Source: Cycas panzhihuaensis (Eukaryota > Cycadophyta). From it: a stretch of DNA of 64,000 nucleotides. The notes beneath the pieces were generated by a model, which saw only the letters and a program-made list of their open reading frames with translations, made no database searches and was not told where the DNA came from. The stretch lies in NCBI GenBank assembly GCA_023213395.1, contig CM041465.1:176459741-176523740 (forward strand), given 5' to 3'. This document shows positions 34,101 to 46,930 of this stretch, one piece after another; the first letter of the stretch is position 1, and each line of letters begins with the position of its first letter. The translations under genes were made by a program, and so were the position numbers.

Positions 34101-36581
34101 TGTAATGGCCATGTAAGGAATTGGTTAATATTAAGGAACTAATCATTGATATATTAAGGCACTGACCATGACCAAAGTATAACTTCAATAAATATGCAAT
34201 GTATAGTTTTACTTTCTATTTTATTCATCTCATATAATGTACATGCTTATTTATGCAACATAAGATATAGGGATGTGCCATGTAATTCTCTTAGGTTAGT
34301 TTGTATAGCCTATATAAGGTGTATGCCTATTTGTGGAACATAGCATGGTCATGCATAATTCTAATTTGTTAGTTTAGCAGGTAGTATAGTGTTAGGTTTT
34401 AATCCATTTAGACATAAATCTACCTAGCTTATTTAATGTAAAATTATTCTTTTACCTATTACTTGTGTAACAAAATCAACCAAATTACTTTGGATGGGTA
34501 GTATAGGCATGGGAGCACATGATATGAATAAGGGAGGAATAAAGGGGAAACACAAATGTAAGGGTAGATGATATACTTAGTGGTTTTCATGCTTTATTTA
34601 GAATACAAAATATTCCTTATAGTTTCACAAATAAGAGGAAATACACAGGAATGTCCTTTATAGTTTTGTAAATGAGTCCTTAAGCCCAAATATAAGTACA
34701 TAAAGGGCACAAAAAAGTGAGAAATTAAGTAAATTAAAAACTTGATTCTTAAGCCTGTAAGAGAGGAATACAAAAGGGCATTATTTAGGCATATGTTACC
34801 TCTCACTTTATTTAATCTTTAAAAGATTCTAGGGGGGGGGGGGGGGGGAGAGAGAGAGAGAGTAGGGGACTATTGAGCATAGTATGATTTTGATATTGAA
34901 TAGGGTATAGCCAAATAGAGTAAAGCATGACCTTGATCTTAAGCATAGTAGCATTTAGTCTTGGGAGGAGCGATAGATAGAGTTATATTACATTGGTTGC
35001 AAGAGCAATACTGATCCAATTTTGTAAAGTAGTATTAAGAAGGTTACATAGAGTATATTAGGCTAGTTACATAGAGTAGTATTGAGTTGATTGTATAAGA
35101 GAAACATTAAGTAAGTTATATCAAGTAATTTTAAGCTAATTACAATGAATAATAAAGAGTTGATTCCATAGGGTAGATGAATTTTGCATGATTATTCTCT
35201 AGTTCAATTCTGTTGAATAGATAATTATTGTATGATTATCCTTTGATTTATCTTCACAGGGAAGATTAATTTTGCATGCTTAATTTTTTAGTTTAATTTT
35301 ACTAGGAATATAAATTTTGTAAGCTCATTCTTGAGTTAAATTTGATAGGGTAGATAATTTATACTAAAGTATATGCTAGATCAATGTTATCAAGTAGATA
35401 AATCCATACTTAGAGAAATCAGTTAGGGAAGGGGATGGACATACAAGTAATAAATTTTATAAGTGGCATGGACATGTGTAATCATTATTATTTCAATATC
35501 CTTGAACTATATTAGAGGTGCTAAATTATATATTAGTTTGAAGGGTTTAGGTTGAGGAGTTCCCTCTATATATTATTAGGAATTTGGGATGAGGAGTCCC
35601 TACTTCTTATGATGGTTGAGGAATCCCCTTTAGTTATTTTTCTACATGGGTAAGTTCTATAGGGTATGGATTCACATTCTCATTCTTCATGAGTGTTGTA
35701 CGGTATGAAACACACAACCCATTGGGTTAAGAGCCTCATTATTGATGTGTTAGGTGGTATAAAATTCTCATCCCCTTGGTACAACAAACTAGTGTGAATA
35801 CATGCAAGATTATTGACATGCAATATGTGGTATGGGATACAGGAGTCATAAAGAGATAGTCTAAAGAGATTTACTCAATAGTGGTGTATATATGGTATGG
35901 CATTTCCAAATAGAGTGCATAAACTTGAATTATAGTAAAAAACTCAAAACTAGTATAACAACATATTGTTATAGCTTTGACTTATTAGTGGAGCATTTTA
36001 ATAAAATACATATAAATTAATTTGCAACAGAAATTTTAGGACTGATATGGTAGTACATTATTATTTTGATATTCTTACATAGATAACATAAATTGATGTA
36101 TAGATTATAATTTAGAAATAGGTTAGCAAAATTTAGTTCTTAAGATAGGTTATAGGCTAAGAGTTGAGTGACTTAAGAATAATCTGCCATTCATATCGTG
36201 TGGCCCAACTAAGGAGAGCTTGCCTTTATAAGAATGTTGTTGGTAAGGTAGTGAATCTATTTGAAGTAACTTGATTGGTTCATCATTTTAATTAAATTAA
36301 TTATATGCAAGATATCCTAATAATAAATTGTAATTCTTGGATGCTTGATGTCAATTCTATAATTTACATTTGATGAGGTTGAGTTCTAAAATAATTAGAA
36401 AACAACATTGATCACTTAAACGTGTAGCATCTTTAGCCATATTTTTTTCTATTATGCATGTTAGCATAACTTTGATTCTAGCTTCCATAGTTTAAGTAGT
36501 TTAGTAGATGTTGCCTTAGTTGCCAAATTTGGGTAAATTTTAGCTAAGCTGAGTCATAACTAACCTATTGGGGTTGTGACA
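34101..36581 (+). mobile_element. GyA 3' LTR
   Basis: 2481 bp, TGTAATGGCC to TTGTGACA. It aligns with all pieces of the 5' LTR, plus about 640 bp at roughly 35505-36145 that the 5' LTR lacks. A run of 17 G (34832-34848) followed by (AG)n lies inside. Degenerate units like agtagtattgagttgatt recur at 34985-35140. Confidence 0.88.
34832..34862 (+). repeat. Poly-G run plus (AG)n
   Basis: 17 consecutive G followed by seven AG units. The matching place in the 5' LTR (about 11350) reads ttttggggatgagaaattgagagagag, so the G run expanded after insertion. Confidence 0.85.
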
Positions 36582-36586
36582 CTAAT

Positions 36587-37598
36587 GAAGTTAATCATCC
36601 CTTACGAAAGCTAGTTTCTTGAAAAAATGGTGCCTAATGGGCGTAAAAAATATCCAAACACCTTTGGAAATTATCAACCTTATTAGAAACATAACCATAT
36701 CTATAATATAATGCCTAACATTATTTAATATTGTCCAATAATATCATTCTTATATTTATAAAACCAGAGTGATGTAATAATAATCCCATCAAGTGATAAC
36801 AAGCTCATTCACTCTTCAATGAAGCCCAACTTATATCAAAGAAGCATAATCATATCTTGAGATGTCCAACATGCTTATATTGCATCATATCATACAGAAA
36901 CCAAGACCATCATCTTATAATAACTATCCTATAGCTTTGAATGATCATAATTAGTGCTTAATCACCTTTACTATCTCCAAATGACCCTAACTAATGTTTT
37001 GAGCAATCTAATAACTCCTAACTAAGCCCAACATGTTGTAATAAGCTTATATAGGTTAGATACTATCCAAAATTAGTCAAAAATAGTTTTTGGTACCTTT
37101 AAAGCTTCCCAGTGATATCATTTAGAGTTGAAAATGATGTTAATCAATCATTCATGGCTCATGAAAAGTTTAAACACAGTTTACATATTATAATAATCAC
37201 TACTCCATTATTATCTTTTTCACAATATTATTGTTATCTTTACATAAGTTTGATGTTTACAACAAATGTTTTTATTATTTTAAATGAGTGTAATGATGTC
37301 TCAGATTATTCACATATGCCTATCCTCCACCCAACACTATAAGAACAAGGCCAAACTCATCTAAAATCTTTCACATTTTCTTACAACATCCAATAACGAG
37401 TAGAGGTCATGAATAAGCAAAAAACATGACTTGAACATCTCATTTTCTTTGCTTTTATGATCTCACACCATCATTTTATTCTCTTAGTAGTTAGAAATAA
37501 TTAGCATCATAACTTTAGGGCTCTTATTAACTTTACTAAATAACCTTTGATTTGATTTGACTCCACACCTACTTTACCTTAATTTTACATCTCTATTG
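36587..37598. other. E0 interior near its PBS, no gene seen
   Basis: Lies between the GyA right flank and the E0 PBS. No gag or host domain was recognised on either strand. The 77-codon plus-strand open stretch at 37112-37342 is low-complexity and unconvincing. Confidence 0.45.
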
Positions 37599-37610
37599 AC
37601 TTTGATACCA
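37599..37610 (-). other. E0 primer-binding site
   Basis: On the minus strand TGGTATCAAAGT matches the initiator-tRNA-Met complement at 10 of 12 positions and abuts the LTR end. Confidence 0.72.
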
Positions 37611-38047
37611 TGTGAAGAAACATTAACATATACTAATAGGATCTTGATCATGCACAACAAGTATTCAAAGAATAATGCATAGCCATTTATATAAAAAACC
37701 CTTACAAGAGAAAAGCCATGGTTGAAAACATGATGATTTTTTTATATTTAAAACACTACTTGGTGTTGTGACCTATTAGGATCACTCGACCTTAGAGGTC
37801 AAGCCTGTAAGGCCTTTATACACCTTAGTAAACTTATAAATTAATTTTATTTGATATCTCATAACCATTCATATTTATAATACCCCAAGAGGTGCACTGA
37901 TCTAACAACTATGACTCTTCATCATGTCTCACAACTCTTCATTGTGTCCCATCAAATCCTCGATAGTTATGTCTCTTCATATCTCTTAGGAAAACCACAT
38001 AAGTCATTAAGTTGACATGAAGTTAGCCTCAATTGTGTTTATTAATA
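37611..38047 (-). mobile_element. E0 5' LTR
   Basis: About 437 bp in minus orientation, from TATTAATAAAC (38047) to TCTTCACA (37611). The half 37757-38047 aligns with 1-263 of the window. A TATATAAATGG stretch near 37695 on the minus strand may be a TATA region. E0 was inserted into Copia fragment Co4f. Confidence 0.75.
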
Positions 38048-38054
38048 GTTTACC

Positions 38055-38720
38055 TTAAAAATAAGCTTCACAAATACCACACACTCTAGATAGTGCAGGT
38101 AATCCATAAACTATATTATATTAATTTAAGATATGTAGCTTATCATAACTAATATGGCCAAAGCATATATGCCACAATTTCCTAAATGGACCAAATTAGG
38201 CTACATAAGAATTAAATTTTATCTTTTTCTTTAAGTTTATTAGATCAAAAGGATTATAAAGACTTGTTTTATGATCAATAGGTCTGGAAGTAATAGTTTT
38301 AAATTTGTTGGAAAGTTGTTTGATTATATATTTATCCTTCCAAATTTCAACTACCAAATCCTTCTAGTAGATCTGATATATAGATAACAGGTTTAGAAAT
38401 AATCCTAAAATATAAAGTACATTATTAATGGAACCATATATTAGTAGAATATTCATGGGTATTATGACTTTTATCTATGATCCACATCTAAAATATATTT
38501 CCTCACCTAAATTAACTTTGGGTTCATACGAGGAAAAGAAATTTTAGTGTACTATCATGTGATGGGAGGCACTTGAGTTGAGGACCCAAGAACTTGAAGA
38601 TAATATTAGGGTAAAAATAGATAAGGTGGATTTATAGAGTCATGGGATCTTTGTTGAATCCCTTTAGAAGCTTTTAATGTCTTAGATGTTATTTTCCATA
38701 ATCCAGGAATCCAACATCTA
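38055..38720 (-). pseudogene. Co4f: Copia fragment with protease and GAG-pre-integrase
   Basis: The minus strand reads WVLNSSASHHMI (protease, with catalytic Asp changed to Asn). Further on it reads LWHICFGHISYDKLHILN, IVYGLPALSRVCGICEAYF, the Copia pre-integrase zinc region with one Cys changed. The reading stops at the E0 5' LTR, so the rest of this element should lie left of the window. The protease motif resembles that of Co2, so the families are related. Confidence 0.78.
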
Positions 38721-39578
38721 TCTTAGCATAAGTAATCTAAGGTATGTATCATTTATTACTTTATTTTGAATCTTTTTTTAGCTTTCATATACATGTTTGC
38801 GCCAATAGGCGCCCTCAGACCACTTTAGTGAGGGAGTAGGAAGTGGGGTCTCATCCCTCCTATTTTACTCCCATATAATAATTTAAATAACTTAAATAAA
38901 AATAATAATAATTTAAATAATTATATAAAAAAAAAAAATTGACTTTTTCTCAACTTCCCAACAACCATTTTAAATGTCATTTTATGGGAATTTATTCTAC
39001 CATAAATAAAGGTTAGTACAAGTGCTTATTACTCCAAAAAGTGGGTAGATAAGAAGGAAATGAGCCTCTAAGTTAAAACTTTAATAACACCATGCATGTA
39101 TTATTTTGGACAAAATAAGTTCTAAATTAATGGGCACTCATGATTTTCTATAAAATAATAGGCCTTCTATCCTCCTTTGGAATTTCATTCAATTTTTCCA
39201 ACCAACTACCATTAATTTCTCACCATCCTTTTTCTAAACCCATGAGCAAACCCCATGGCATTAACCATAATTTCATTAAATCCATGGGCCTAAAAACTAC
39301 CAAAGGGGGATCACCCCTTAATAATAAATTGCCCCCTCTTTCCCCTTACCCTAATTTCATAAAATGGGGGTAAGACCATTTTTAACATCATTATGTTATT
39401 GAAATATTTCCAAAATTCACTCTCAACTCTTCACATCCTTGAGGTTATTTATTGAATTACATTTTGAGTTTAAAATTAGGACCACTCAATTACTAGACAT
39501 TATCTTAATTAGAGCTTATTTTAATGATTTGTTGCTTCAATTTATTGGCTTCAAGGTATAGAGTAGGAGGATTATAGG
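38721..39578. other. AT-rich interval, no gene seen
   Basis: Between Co4f and Co3. It includes a poly-A run near 38928-38938 and a 77-codon plus-strand open stretch at 39140-39373 that is Pro/Ser/Asn-rich and looks like chance. It may be the leader of Co4f, but nothing confirms this. Confidence 0.4.
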
Positions 39579-39908
39579 TGAGTATACATCATTCTAAAGT
39601 GTAAATAATTTCCAAAAATAAGATTGGAAGTGTTAAAAAACACTAGGGAGGTATTCTCCACCTATAAATAGAGCAATTTAGGGAGGCAGTAAGCGCCTCT
39701 ACCTGACAAATATTTAAAATTTTAAAAAATATTAAAATATTAAATAATTAATTGAATACTTACGTGTGATGGCTATGTCAGCTCTTTTATGGCTATTGGT
39801 GGCTACTTGATGATGCTAGGTGGCCTGAGGTGACCTAGGGAGGCCCAAGGTGGCATTGAGGGGCTCTAAGTACACACTTACATTAGTTAATTGGGCATTA
39901 TCCTAATA
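39579..39908 (-). mobile_element. Co3 3' LTR
   Basis: 330 bp, equal in length to the 5' LTR, with the minus-strand start TATTAGGATAATGCCC next to the polypurine tract. Confidence 0.88.
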
Positions 39909-39999
39909 TTCTCCTCTATAATAGCTAATGTGAAGAACCCCCATCTTGTCTCTAAATTTTTGAAATCTGATTTTACAGAATGATTTCATAAAGATGTCT

Positions 40000-40410
40000 A
40001 TTTCTTGGTGTTTGATGCTATAATATGCTAATTTAATTTCTCCTACTTGTAGTAGCTCTCAAATAAAGTGATGTTATGTCTTAATGCATTTTGTCTTGCC
40101 ATGGAAAACTGGGTTCTTTTCCATCTATATTATACTTTGATTATCACATCAAATTCTTGTAGGGCCTTTATATTTTAGATAAAAGTCTTACAATAGTCTT
40201 CTCAACCATATTATTTCATATGCACTAGTAACTACTACTTTATATTCTACTTCAACTGTAGATAGGGAAACCGTATTTTATTTCTTAGTGCTTCATGCTA
40301 TAGCTTCCAAACCCATACTAAACATGTAACCTGAAGTTGATTTTCTATCATTGATGTCACCTACCTAATCTAAATCTGTATAGCCTGTCAACTAGAAGCT
40401 TAATGAATCT
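40000..40410 (-). pseudogene. Co3 RNase H remnant
   Basis: GYTDLD(stop)VGDINDRKSTS, LSTVEVEYK, CDNQS-like and KNPVFHGKTKCIKT motifs, then the conserved polyprotein end DKMGVLH, are read with a few stops. The order and spacing fit Copia RNase H. Confidence 0.82.
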
Positions 40411-40659
40411 TTATAGTAAAGACCATATTATGAAGTGTCTTTAATATGATGAAGAATTCTTTTGGCTACTTGCCAATGAGTAGCCTTAAGGTCTTACATG
40501 AATTTGGATACAACACTAACTAAATGTGTTATATTTGGTCAAGTGGATATCAAGTAGATCAAGCTTCCAATTAGCTATCTATAAAGTGTAGGATCAATTG
40601 GTGTAGATTCATCTGATTTGGAAAGATTAATTCCTATTTTTACTAGAGTTTCCAATGAT

Positions 40660-41440
40660 TTGCAGTCAGTCATCTTAGACTTTTATAATAGATCTAGGGT
40701 ATATTTCCATTGGGAGATGAAGATGCCATTCTTATCCTGCCATACTTCCAAACCTAGGAAGTAATGTATTAATCCTAAATCTGTCATTTCAAACTCCTTA
40801 TACATGGATTCCTTAAAGTTTCGCAAAAGATGAGAGTCATTTCCACTGTAGATAAGATCATCTATATAGAGTCCTATAATTAGAATAAAATCTCCCTTGA
40901 TTTTAATGTAGATATTTGGGTTTGCTTGAGATCTTCAAAGCCTTGATCTCTAAAGTATTTGTTAATTCAGGAATACCAAGCCCTGGGTGCTTGTTTCAAA
41001 CTGTAAAGTGCCTTTTTAAGTTTGTACACTTTGTTTTCTTTCCCCCTGACTTCAAAACTAAGGGGTTGGGACACATAGATATCCTCTTCAATATAACCAT
41101 TGAGAAAAGCACTTTTGATGTCCATTTGATAGAGACTATATATCCCGTTTAGGCTACCAAACTCATCATCATTTGAACTATTTCCATTCAAATAACAGGA
41201 GTAAATGTTTCATTATAATCAATGTCTTCTCTTTAGGCATAATCTTTGGTGACCAATTTAACTTTATATTTATCGATTGATCTAATAGAGTGAAACTTAG
41301 TTTTATAGATCCACTTAATGCCAATTGCTCTTTTATTTAGAGGTAAGTTAACCAATTCCTAAGTGTCATTTTTAACAATAGAGTGATATCCGTCTTCCAT
41401 CACCTTTCTCCAAGAAGCATGTGTATTGGCCTCATCAAAA
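40660..41440 (-). pseudogene. Co3 reverse transcriptase remnant
   Basis: Landmarks are IGIKWIYKTKFHS, REDIDYNETFTPVI, then after a frameshift YQMDIKSAFLNGYIEEDIYV, KALYSLKQAPRAWYS, GLYIDDLIYSG and EFEMTDLGLIHYFLGLEVW. The active site is YIDD (40857-40868), conservative relative to YVDD. A short disordered stretch near 41170 (NDDEFGSLNG) replaces part of the expected sequence upstream of YQMD. Confidence 0.88.
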
Positions 41441-41499
41441 GTCTAAGGCTTATCGGACTCCAAAACTTTGCTCATAAGGGAAAAGTTTACCCTATGTGA

Positions 41500-42660
41500 G
41501 TGAGTGGATCTTTGATTATTATCCAAAATGTTGCCTACATCATGATTCCTTTGAACCTATTTTGGAAGATTTTGTGGTAGAGGTTAAGAAGAGGTTGCCT
41601 CCTTACTTGGTTCATTGATGACTCGTCTAGAGTGAAATATAGGAGGCATATATTTTGATTTGGTGGACTTGTCAAAAATAATTCTTACCTCTTTCTTCTT
41701 TTCTCGATTATCTTGATAACAAGCATCTTCCTAAAATTTAATATCTCTACTCAACATAACCCTCTTTGACTTAGGATCATAGACTTTGTATGATTTAAAA
41801 GTTTCACTATAGCCGAGAAATATGCACTTGATACTATGATCATCCAACTTAGATCTCCTTTGGTTAGGAACATATGCATAAGTTACGTAGCCAAATACTT
41901 TTAAGTGATGTATATTTGGCTTATGGTCTGTTTAAGCTTCTTCAGGTGTCTTCCACCTTAGGGCTTTAGTGGAGTACCTATTGAGGAGGTAAATAGATAT
42001 ATGGATTGATTTTACCCTAAATTCATGGCCCAATTTTATATCCTTGAACACGCACCTTGTCATTTCAATAATGGTGTGATTTTTATTTTCTGCTACATCA
42101 TTTTATTGTGGGATGTAGGGATTGGTGAGATACCTTCTAATCCCATGATGTACATAATATACCTTAAATTTATTGGAGATAAATTCTCCCCCATTGTTAG
42201 ATCTTAGAGAGAGAAGTTTGTGCCTACTTTGTTGCTCCATAAAGGTTTTGAAGTCAATAAAGATTCAACATCTGATTTAAATTTAAAGGAGAATACCCAC
42301 ATCTTCCTAGTATAGTCATCAATGAATGTGATAAAATAGCATGTACCTACTAATGACGAGACATCTATAGGACCACATATATCTATATAGGCTAGCTAAA
42401 GTGGACCAATTTCCTAATAACTAAAATCTAGAAAACTTTCTCTATGTTATTTACCAAGTAGGTATTCCCTCACATATGGTTTTGTCCACTTTAATGTTAG
42501 GTAAACTATTAACCATATCCATTCTTTTCATTAGGACCAAACTATTATAGTTGAGGTGTCCAAATCTCCTATTCCATAAATTACTATCCAACTTGACTGT
42601 AGTTCTTAAAGGATAGGTATCTAATGAAGTAAAGACAAATTTAAACAACTTATCTTTTAT
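41500..42660 (-). pseudogene. Co3 GAG-pre-integrase and integrase remnant
   Basis: LWNRRFGHLNYNSLVLMKRM with a KTICEG segment marks the zinc-binding region. The core is degraded by frameshifts. The C-terminal part is clear: WKTPEEA, HHLKVFGYVTYAYVPNQRR, SIKCIFLGYSETFKSYKVYD and RVMLSRDIKF. This reads continuously towards the RT. Confidence 0.85.
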
Positions 42661-42755
42661 CTTTTACCTTTTGAAATAATTATCTTATTTATCCTCTTAT
42701 CCTTGATTATACACTCACCATTATCAAAGATGACCTTGTAATCTTGACCTATCAT

Positions 42756-43010
42756 CTACCCTACTGATAATAGAGTTTTCTTTAACGTAGGAACATACAA
42801 TACATCATTGAGGTGTCTATACTCTTCTATATCTATCATGAGATCTATGTTATCTCTATCAACTAATTCATAGAATATATCATCTCCAAATATTATTGAA
42901 CCTCTTTTGCTTTTGTTTAAGGTACAAAATAGATGTTCCTTATGAGTCATATAGGTGGAGCAACCTAAGTTAATATACCAACTATCGTCATCTTCTTCTT
43001 TAGTACTATA
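42756..43010 (-). pseudogene. Co3 protease remnant, catalytic Asp lost
   Basis: WYINLGCSTYMTH stands where Copia elements have WYIDSGCSxHMT, so the catalytic Asp is Asn. A 65-codon open tail through NDVLYVPTLKKTLLSVG is typical. Confidence 0.85.
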
Positions 43011-43029
43011 AATAAATAGGAAAAGTCTA

Positions 43030-44124
43030 TTATTATCCCTTATCTCTATTGTGATATTTGCACTCCCTTTGGTAGGCGATCCATATTTTAAAAAATATTT
43101 GTCTTCTGTATGACCACTACAATGACAATAGGAGCAGTATAGGGTCTCTCTTCTTCCATAGCTTGGACTTCGACTTCATGGATGAGTTCTTTCAATGTGG
43201 GAAGGTCTCCCCATTTTCTCATAATGTGGAACTAGATTTTCCCTTTATCTATTATTGTAATCATCCTAATTAGATCTTGTAGCTTGGACATTTCCTTGGC
43301 AATTGGGATAACATGGGTGTCCCTCAGGTTGTTTCTCCTAATTTAGATACCTAGGAGGATTCACATTTTGTTGGCTTGCTCCTTGTCTCGTTTGATATGG
43401 ATCTTGGTATTTAGGTGGATCTTGTCACAAATCCCTTCTAAGATTTCTATCCCTTCTCTTGGGAGTGATTCTCTAGATTTTGATATACCCACTTAAGAGT
43501 GAAATTGAATTCTGGCCTTGGTAGCAAAGGCATACTCAAGTGATTCATTTACATTTTGTTGCTCCTCAACCGACATCAACATGGCACTTAGTTATTCCAC
43601 CTTTAGTGTGCTTAGATCTTTAGAAACCCCTATGCTTATTGTTACCATTTCAAACCTTCTTACAGCACCTGCACACTTTAATATTCTTTCCACTACTCTT
43701 TGCTCTGTCAATGTATGTCTCAGTGATATCATCTAGTTTACTATATTTTGGATTTTAGTTATAAATTCTATTACAAATTCTGTTGGCATGTTAGGCTTTG
43801 AAACTTAGATGATGTAGCTCCTTCATAAATTAATTAAAGGATATCTCATTCTTCTTTTGACTTAGTCAACTCATTAACTTGTGGGAAAATATGATATTCT
43901 AATGTATAGAATATAAGAGTAAGAGCTTCATTATCATTTCTAACATTTTATTTATAAGTTACCTTTTCAATGTCAGTGGCATTCTATCCTAATTCACTAT
44001 AGCATGTTTTTATAATCTCCCATATATCATTAGCAATGAGGATGGGTCTCATCCTCCTACTCCACTTTAGAAAATTATTACTATCAAATTTGGGGATTAT
44101 CATATTTCTAAAGTTTGATGCCAT
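43030..44124 (-). pseudogene. Co3 gag remnant
   Basis: The minus strand starts at ATG (44122-44124) and reads MASNFRNMIIPKFDSNNFLK with RRMRPILIANDIWEI, the N-terminus usual for this Copia type, then EALTLIFYTLEYHIF and a ATSSKFQSL region. The zinc knuckle near 43100-43145 is CSYCHCSGHTEDKY, with the last Cys changed to Tyr. Stops replace several codons. Confidence 0.85.
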
Positions 44125-46218
44125 CTCTTAACTAAGGTTTTAAAAACTATAGATAAAGTAAGGTTTTCAAAGGTTTGATTTAAAAATTAACCCAAGAAGT
44201 AATGTTCAAAGTTTTACCTAAGGTTTTTCGAGTGTCCTAGTCCTTAATAAGGATTCTAAGCTCTAAGTCTAAGGGTCCCCAAGGGAAACCTTTAGTTGTT
44301 ATTATGTCTAGTAGTGCCTATCCACAAGTGATAAAATAGGGACCTAATATATCAATATGTGAGCTCAAGGCTCGATATACCTCAGCCAAACTTATGCCTA
44401 GTGATAAATCTAGTGGTGAAGGTTTAACTAACCAAGGAACTCACCCTCTCCAGGTCTAGCCTTGGTCTCTAAACTCTAATAAAGATTGGTTCTCCACCTT
44501 ATCATACCACCTAATACACCTTATAATCAATGAATTTCCTCATCTAATATGAGTAGGCTAATTGGTGTGTGCATGGTGGTAACTTTAGGGGTCCTAATCA
44601 TTTCCTTTGCAAGGCTGGAAAAGATATGGTTAATTTAAGAATTATCTTTCTTAATGTGAGAGTAAATTTGAATTGAATGTGGTCTTACTTAATCTCTCTA
44701 AGATTCTTTTTATTCAAGAAATGAAATGAAATACAAAATAAATCTTTAAGTAAGACAAAAAAATATCTCAACTAAAAATATGATGCAAAACTTTTATATC
44801 AAATCATAATAAGAATAAGTAAAAGAATCAAGATACTCTTCTTCCTTTACTAAACCAAGAAACAAATGCTAGTATGCAAACTAATGCTTTTAAATTAAGA
44901 TGCTTTTATAGGAAAAAAATAGAAAGTTATATGCTCTTTTGATTGTGATGCAATGCAATAAAGAAATCCTTAATATTTGAATGTTATTTAACTTTTAGAA
45001 TATTTGATTGAACTTTGAGACAAATAACTAATCAATGAACCTTGAAACTAAGCTTTTGTAGATCTCAAGCTAAAAAAAGACTAAAGATTTTAATAAAAAA
45101 TAAAGTAACTTCTTGATTAATATGCCACTTAATATTATAAGACAATGATATTAGAATTTGAGTGCCAAAGAGTTCCTTTACAAGAATAGAAATAAATATA
45201 TGAAACTTGTAATTTTTGGGAAGAAACTATATTTAAAGTGATTGGAAGTGCCAAGAAATAGTTTATATTTGATTGATAATATAAAAAATTAAAATGAAAT
45301 CAAGGTAGATAGTACCTGTTTGATGTATTATTGCATTTAGACTTCTTGAAGCTTAAAAAGCTAAACCGATATTAGTTGGCTATAAATAGCTTATAATCTA
45401 TATGAAAAGTCAATAAATAACTCTAAGAAATTGATTAGCAGTAGATTATATGCAAATAAGATTAATTAAAATGAAAAAATACTAAAAAATATTACTAAAT
45501 AAGCCTGTTAAGGGCTAAATTGGAGCCTCAACTTGAGCAGCTTCAAAGTCCTATAAAATGATATCAAAATAAAATAAAACTAATTCCAATGTGAAGATCT
45601 CTAAAATACTTTTTGATAGTTCTTATAATTTTGAAATCAAATCTAAAATGATCAAGTTATTATGAAAAGTGTGAATAGACCTCTTTAAGGCTAATAGAAT
45701 AAGTACTAAAAAAAGGTGGTTACTTTGGTTTATTAAAACCCAGCTAAAATGGACTCAAATTGGTCAAGTGATGATACCATCCTAAATATATCTAAAATAT
45801 AGTTTTAATAAGACTATTTTCACTAAAATCTGATAGTCTAAGAGAAAGTTACAATAAAAAATATGAGAGGTCCTCTTTAAGTTAAAACAAAATAATTTTT
45901 TTTTAATAAAGTGAATAATCCCCTTCCAAACTAGGAGCATAATCATATGTATATTATTTAAACCACCGGTTTGGTCTCAAGGGGGGCTGCGAACCTCAAA
46001 CAATTTAGAATATACTCATTAGCTCTTAAAAGAACCGAAGTCAAAAAATATCTTAAAGATAATGATGTGCACCTCTTAATAAATCCCAAAAGTGAGGTCA
46101 TGTGGATTGAAGAGACCGAGGACCAAAAAAGAGAAGGGGGCTAATACCCTTTAAAACACTGGATTTTAAAGATTATTAACAATAATTGAATTTTTATAAA
46201 CTATAATCAACTTTATAG

Positions 46219-46391
<173 letters not shown>

Positions 46392-46429
46392 ATAACAATT
46401 AAAAAAATGTGTAGATCATCATGATAAAT

Positions 46430-46930
46430 AAAGGCAATTCTGAGGAGATTTATCACCAAAAAAATGATCAAAACTCTTTGATCCTTCACTGAGATGAGGG
46501 GTGGATCAGAGTACTGGGCTGATTGATCAATAATGATTGAAAATAAAGAGATTTGATACTTTCTTTTTTTTGTGAAAAATAGTAATAAAAAGGAGAATGA
46601 TGATTAAATAAAGATTTCTAGAGACAACACTAGCGAATAATCAATTAGAGATCGATCTCATGGATTGATTAATCATAGCAAGAGGGGCACCTATGTAATC
46701 CTTATGAAAATAAACCAAAAAAAGATTGGAAAAAACTATTTTTAAAACATATATATCATATGGAACAATAACATAAAAAGAGGAAATAGGCGACTAACCA
46801 GTGATTTCTAGAGGTTGCTAACTCAAATGATCTTGATCTAATGATTGATTAGCTACTGTGAAAGGGGAACCATAGGAGTGCTGACTCATTTGCAAAAAAA
46901 AACTCAAAAAAACTTTGTATAAGTTAAAAA
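46430..46930 (-). repeat. Degenerate tandem repeat, about 190-bp unit
   Basis: gatttctagagac at 46613 and gatttctagaggt at 46804 head two units that both contain a gatc-rich stretch, attgatta and aggggcacc/aggggaacc. A third, weaker unit may start near 46430. Confidence 0.55.

Larger units (their letters stand above)
2773..36581 (+). mobile_element. GyA: long-LTR Gypsy (chromovirus-like) element, heavily nested
   Basis: GyA is a Ty3/Gypsy LTR retrotransposon whose LTRs are about 1.9 kb (5', after removing insertions) and 2.48 kb (3', 34101-36581). The PBS (20752-20763), decayed gag, protease, RT, RNase H, integrase C-terminus and a chromodomain-like tail follow in Gypsy order, with a polypurine tract before the 3' LTR. 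The 5' LTR is broken by S1, Co1 and Co2, and the interior by NA1 and GyB. The flanking 5-mers are TTAAT and CTAAT. Removing the nested insertions restores collinearity between the two LTRs, which is the main evidence for one element. Many stops, frameshifts and a missing integrase core make it defective. Confidence 0.85.

Noticed and set aside
40916-41152. Plus-strand open frame over the Co3 RT
   Set aside because: The minus strand reads conserved RT motifs through the same bases.
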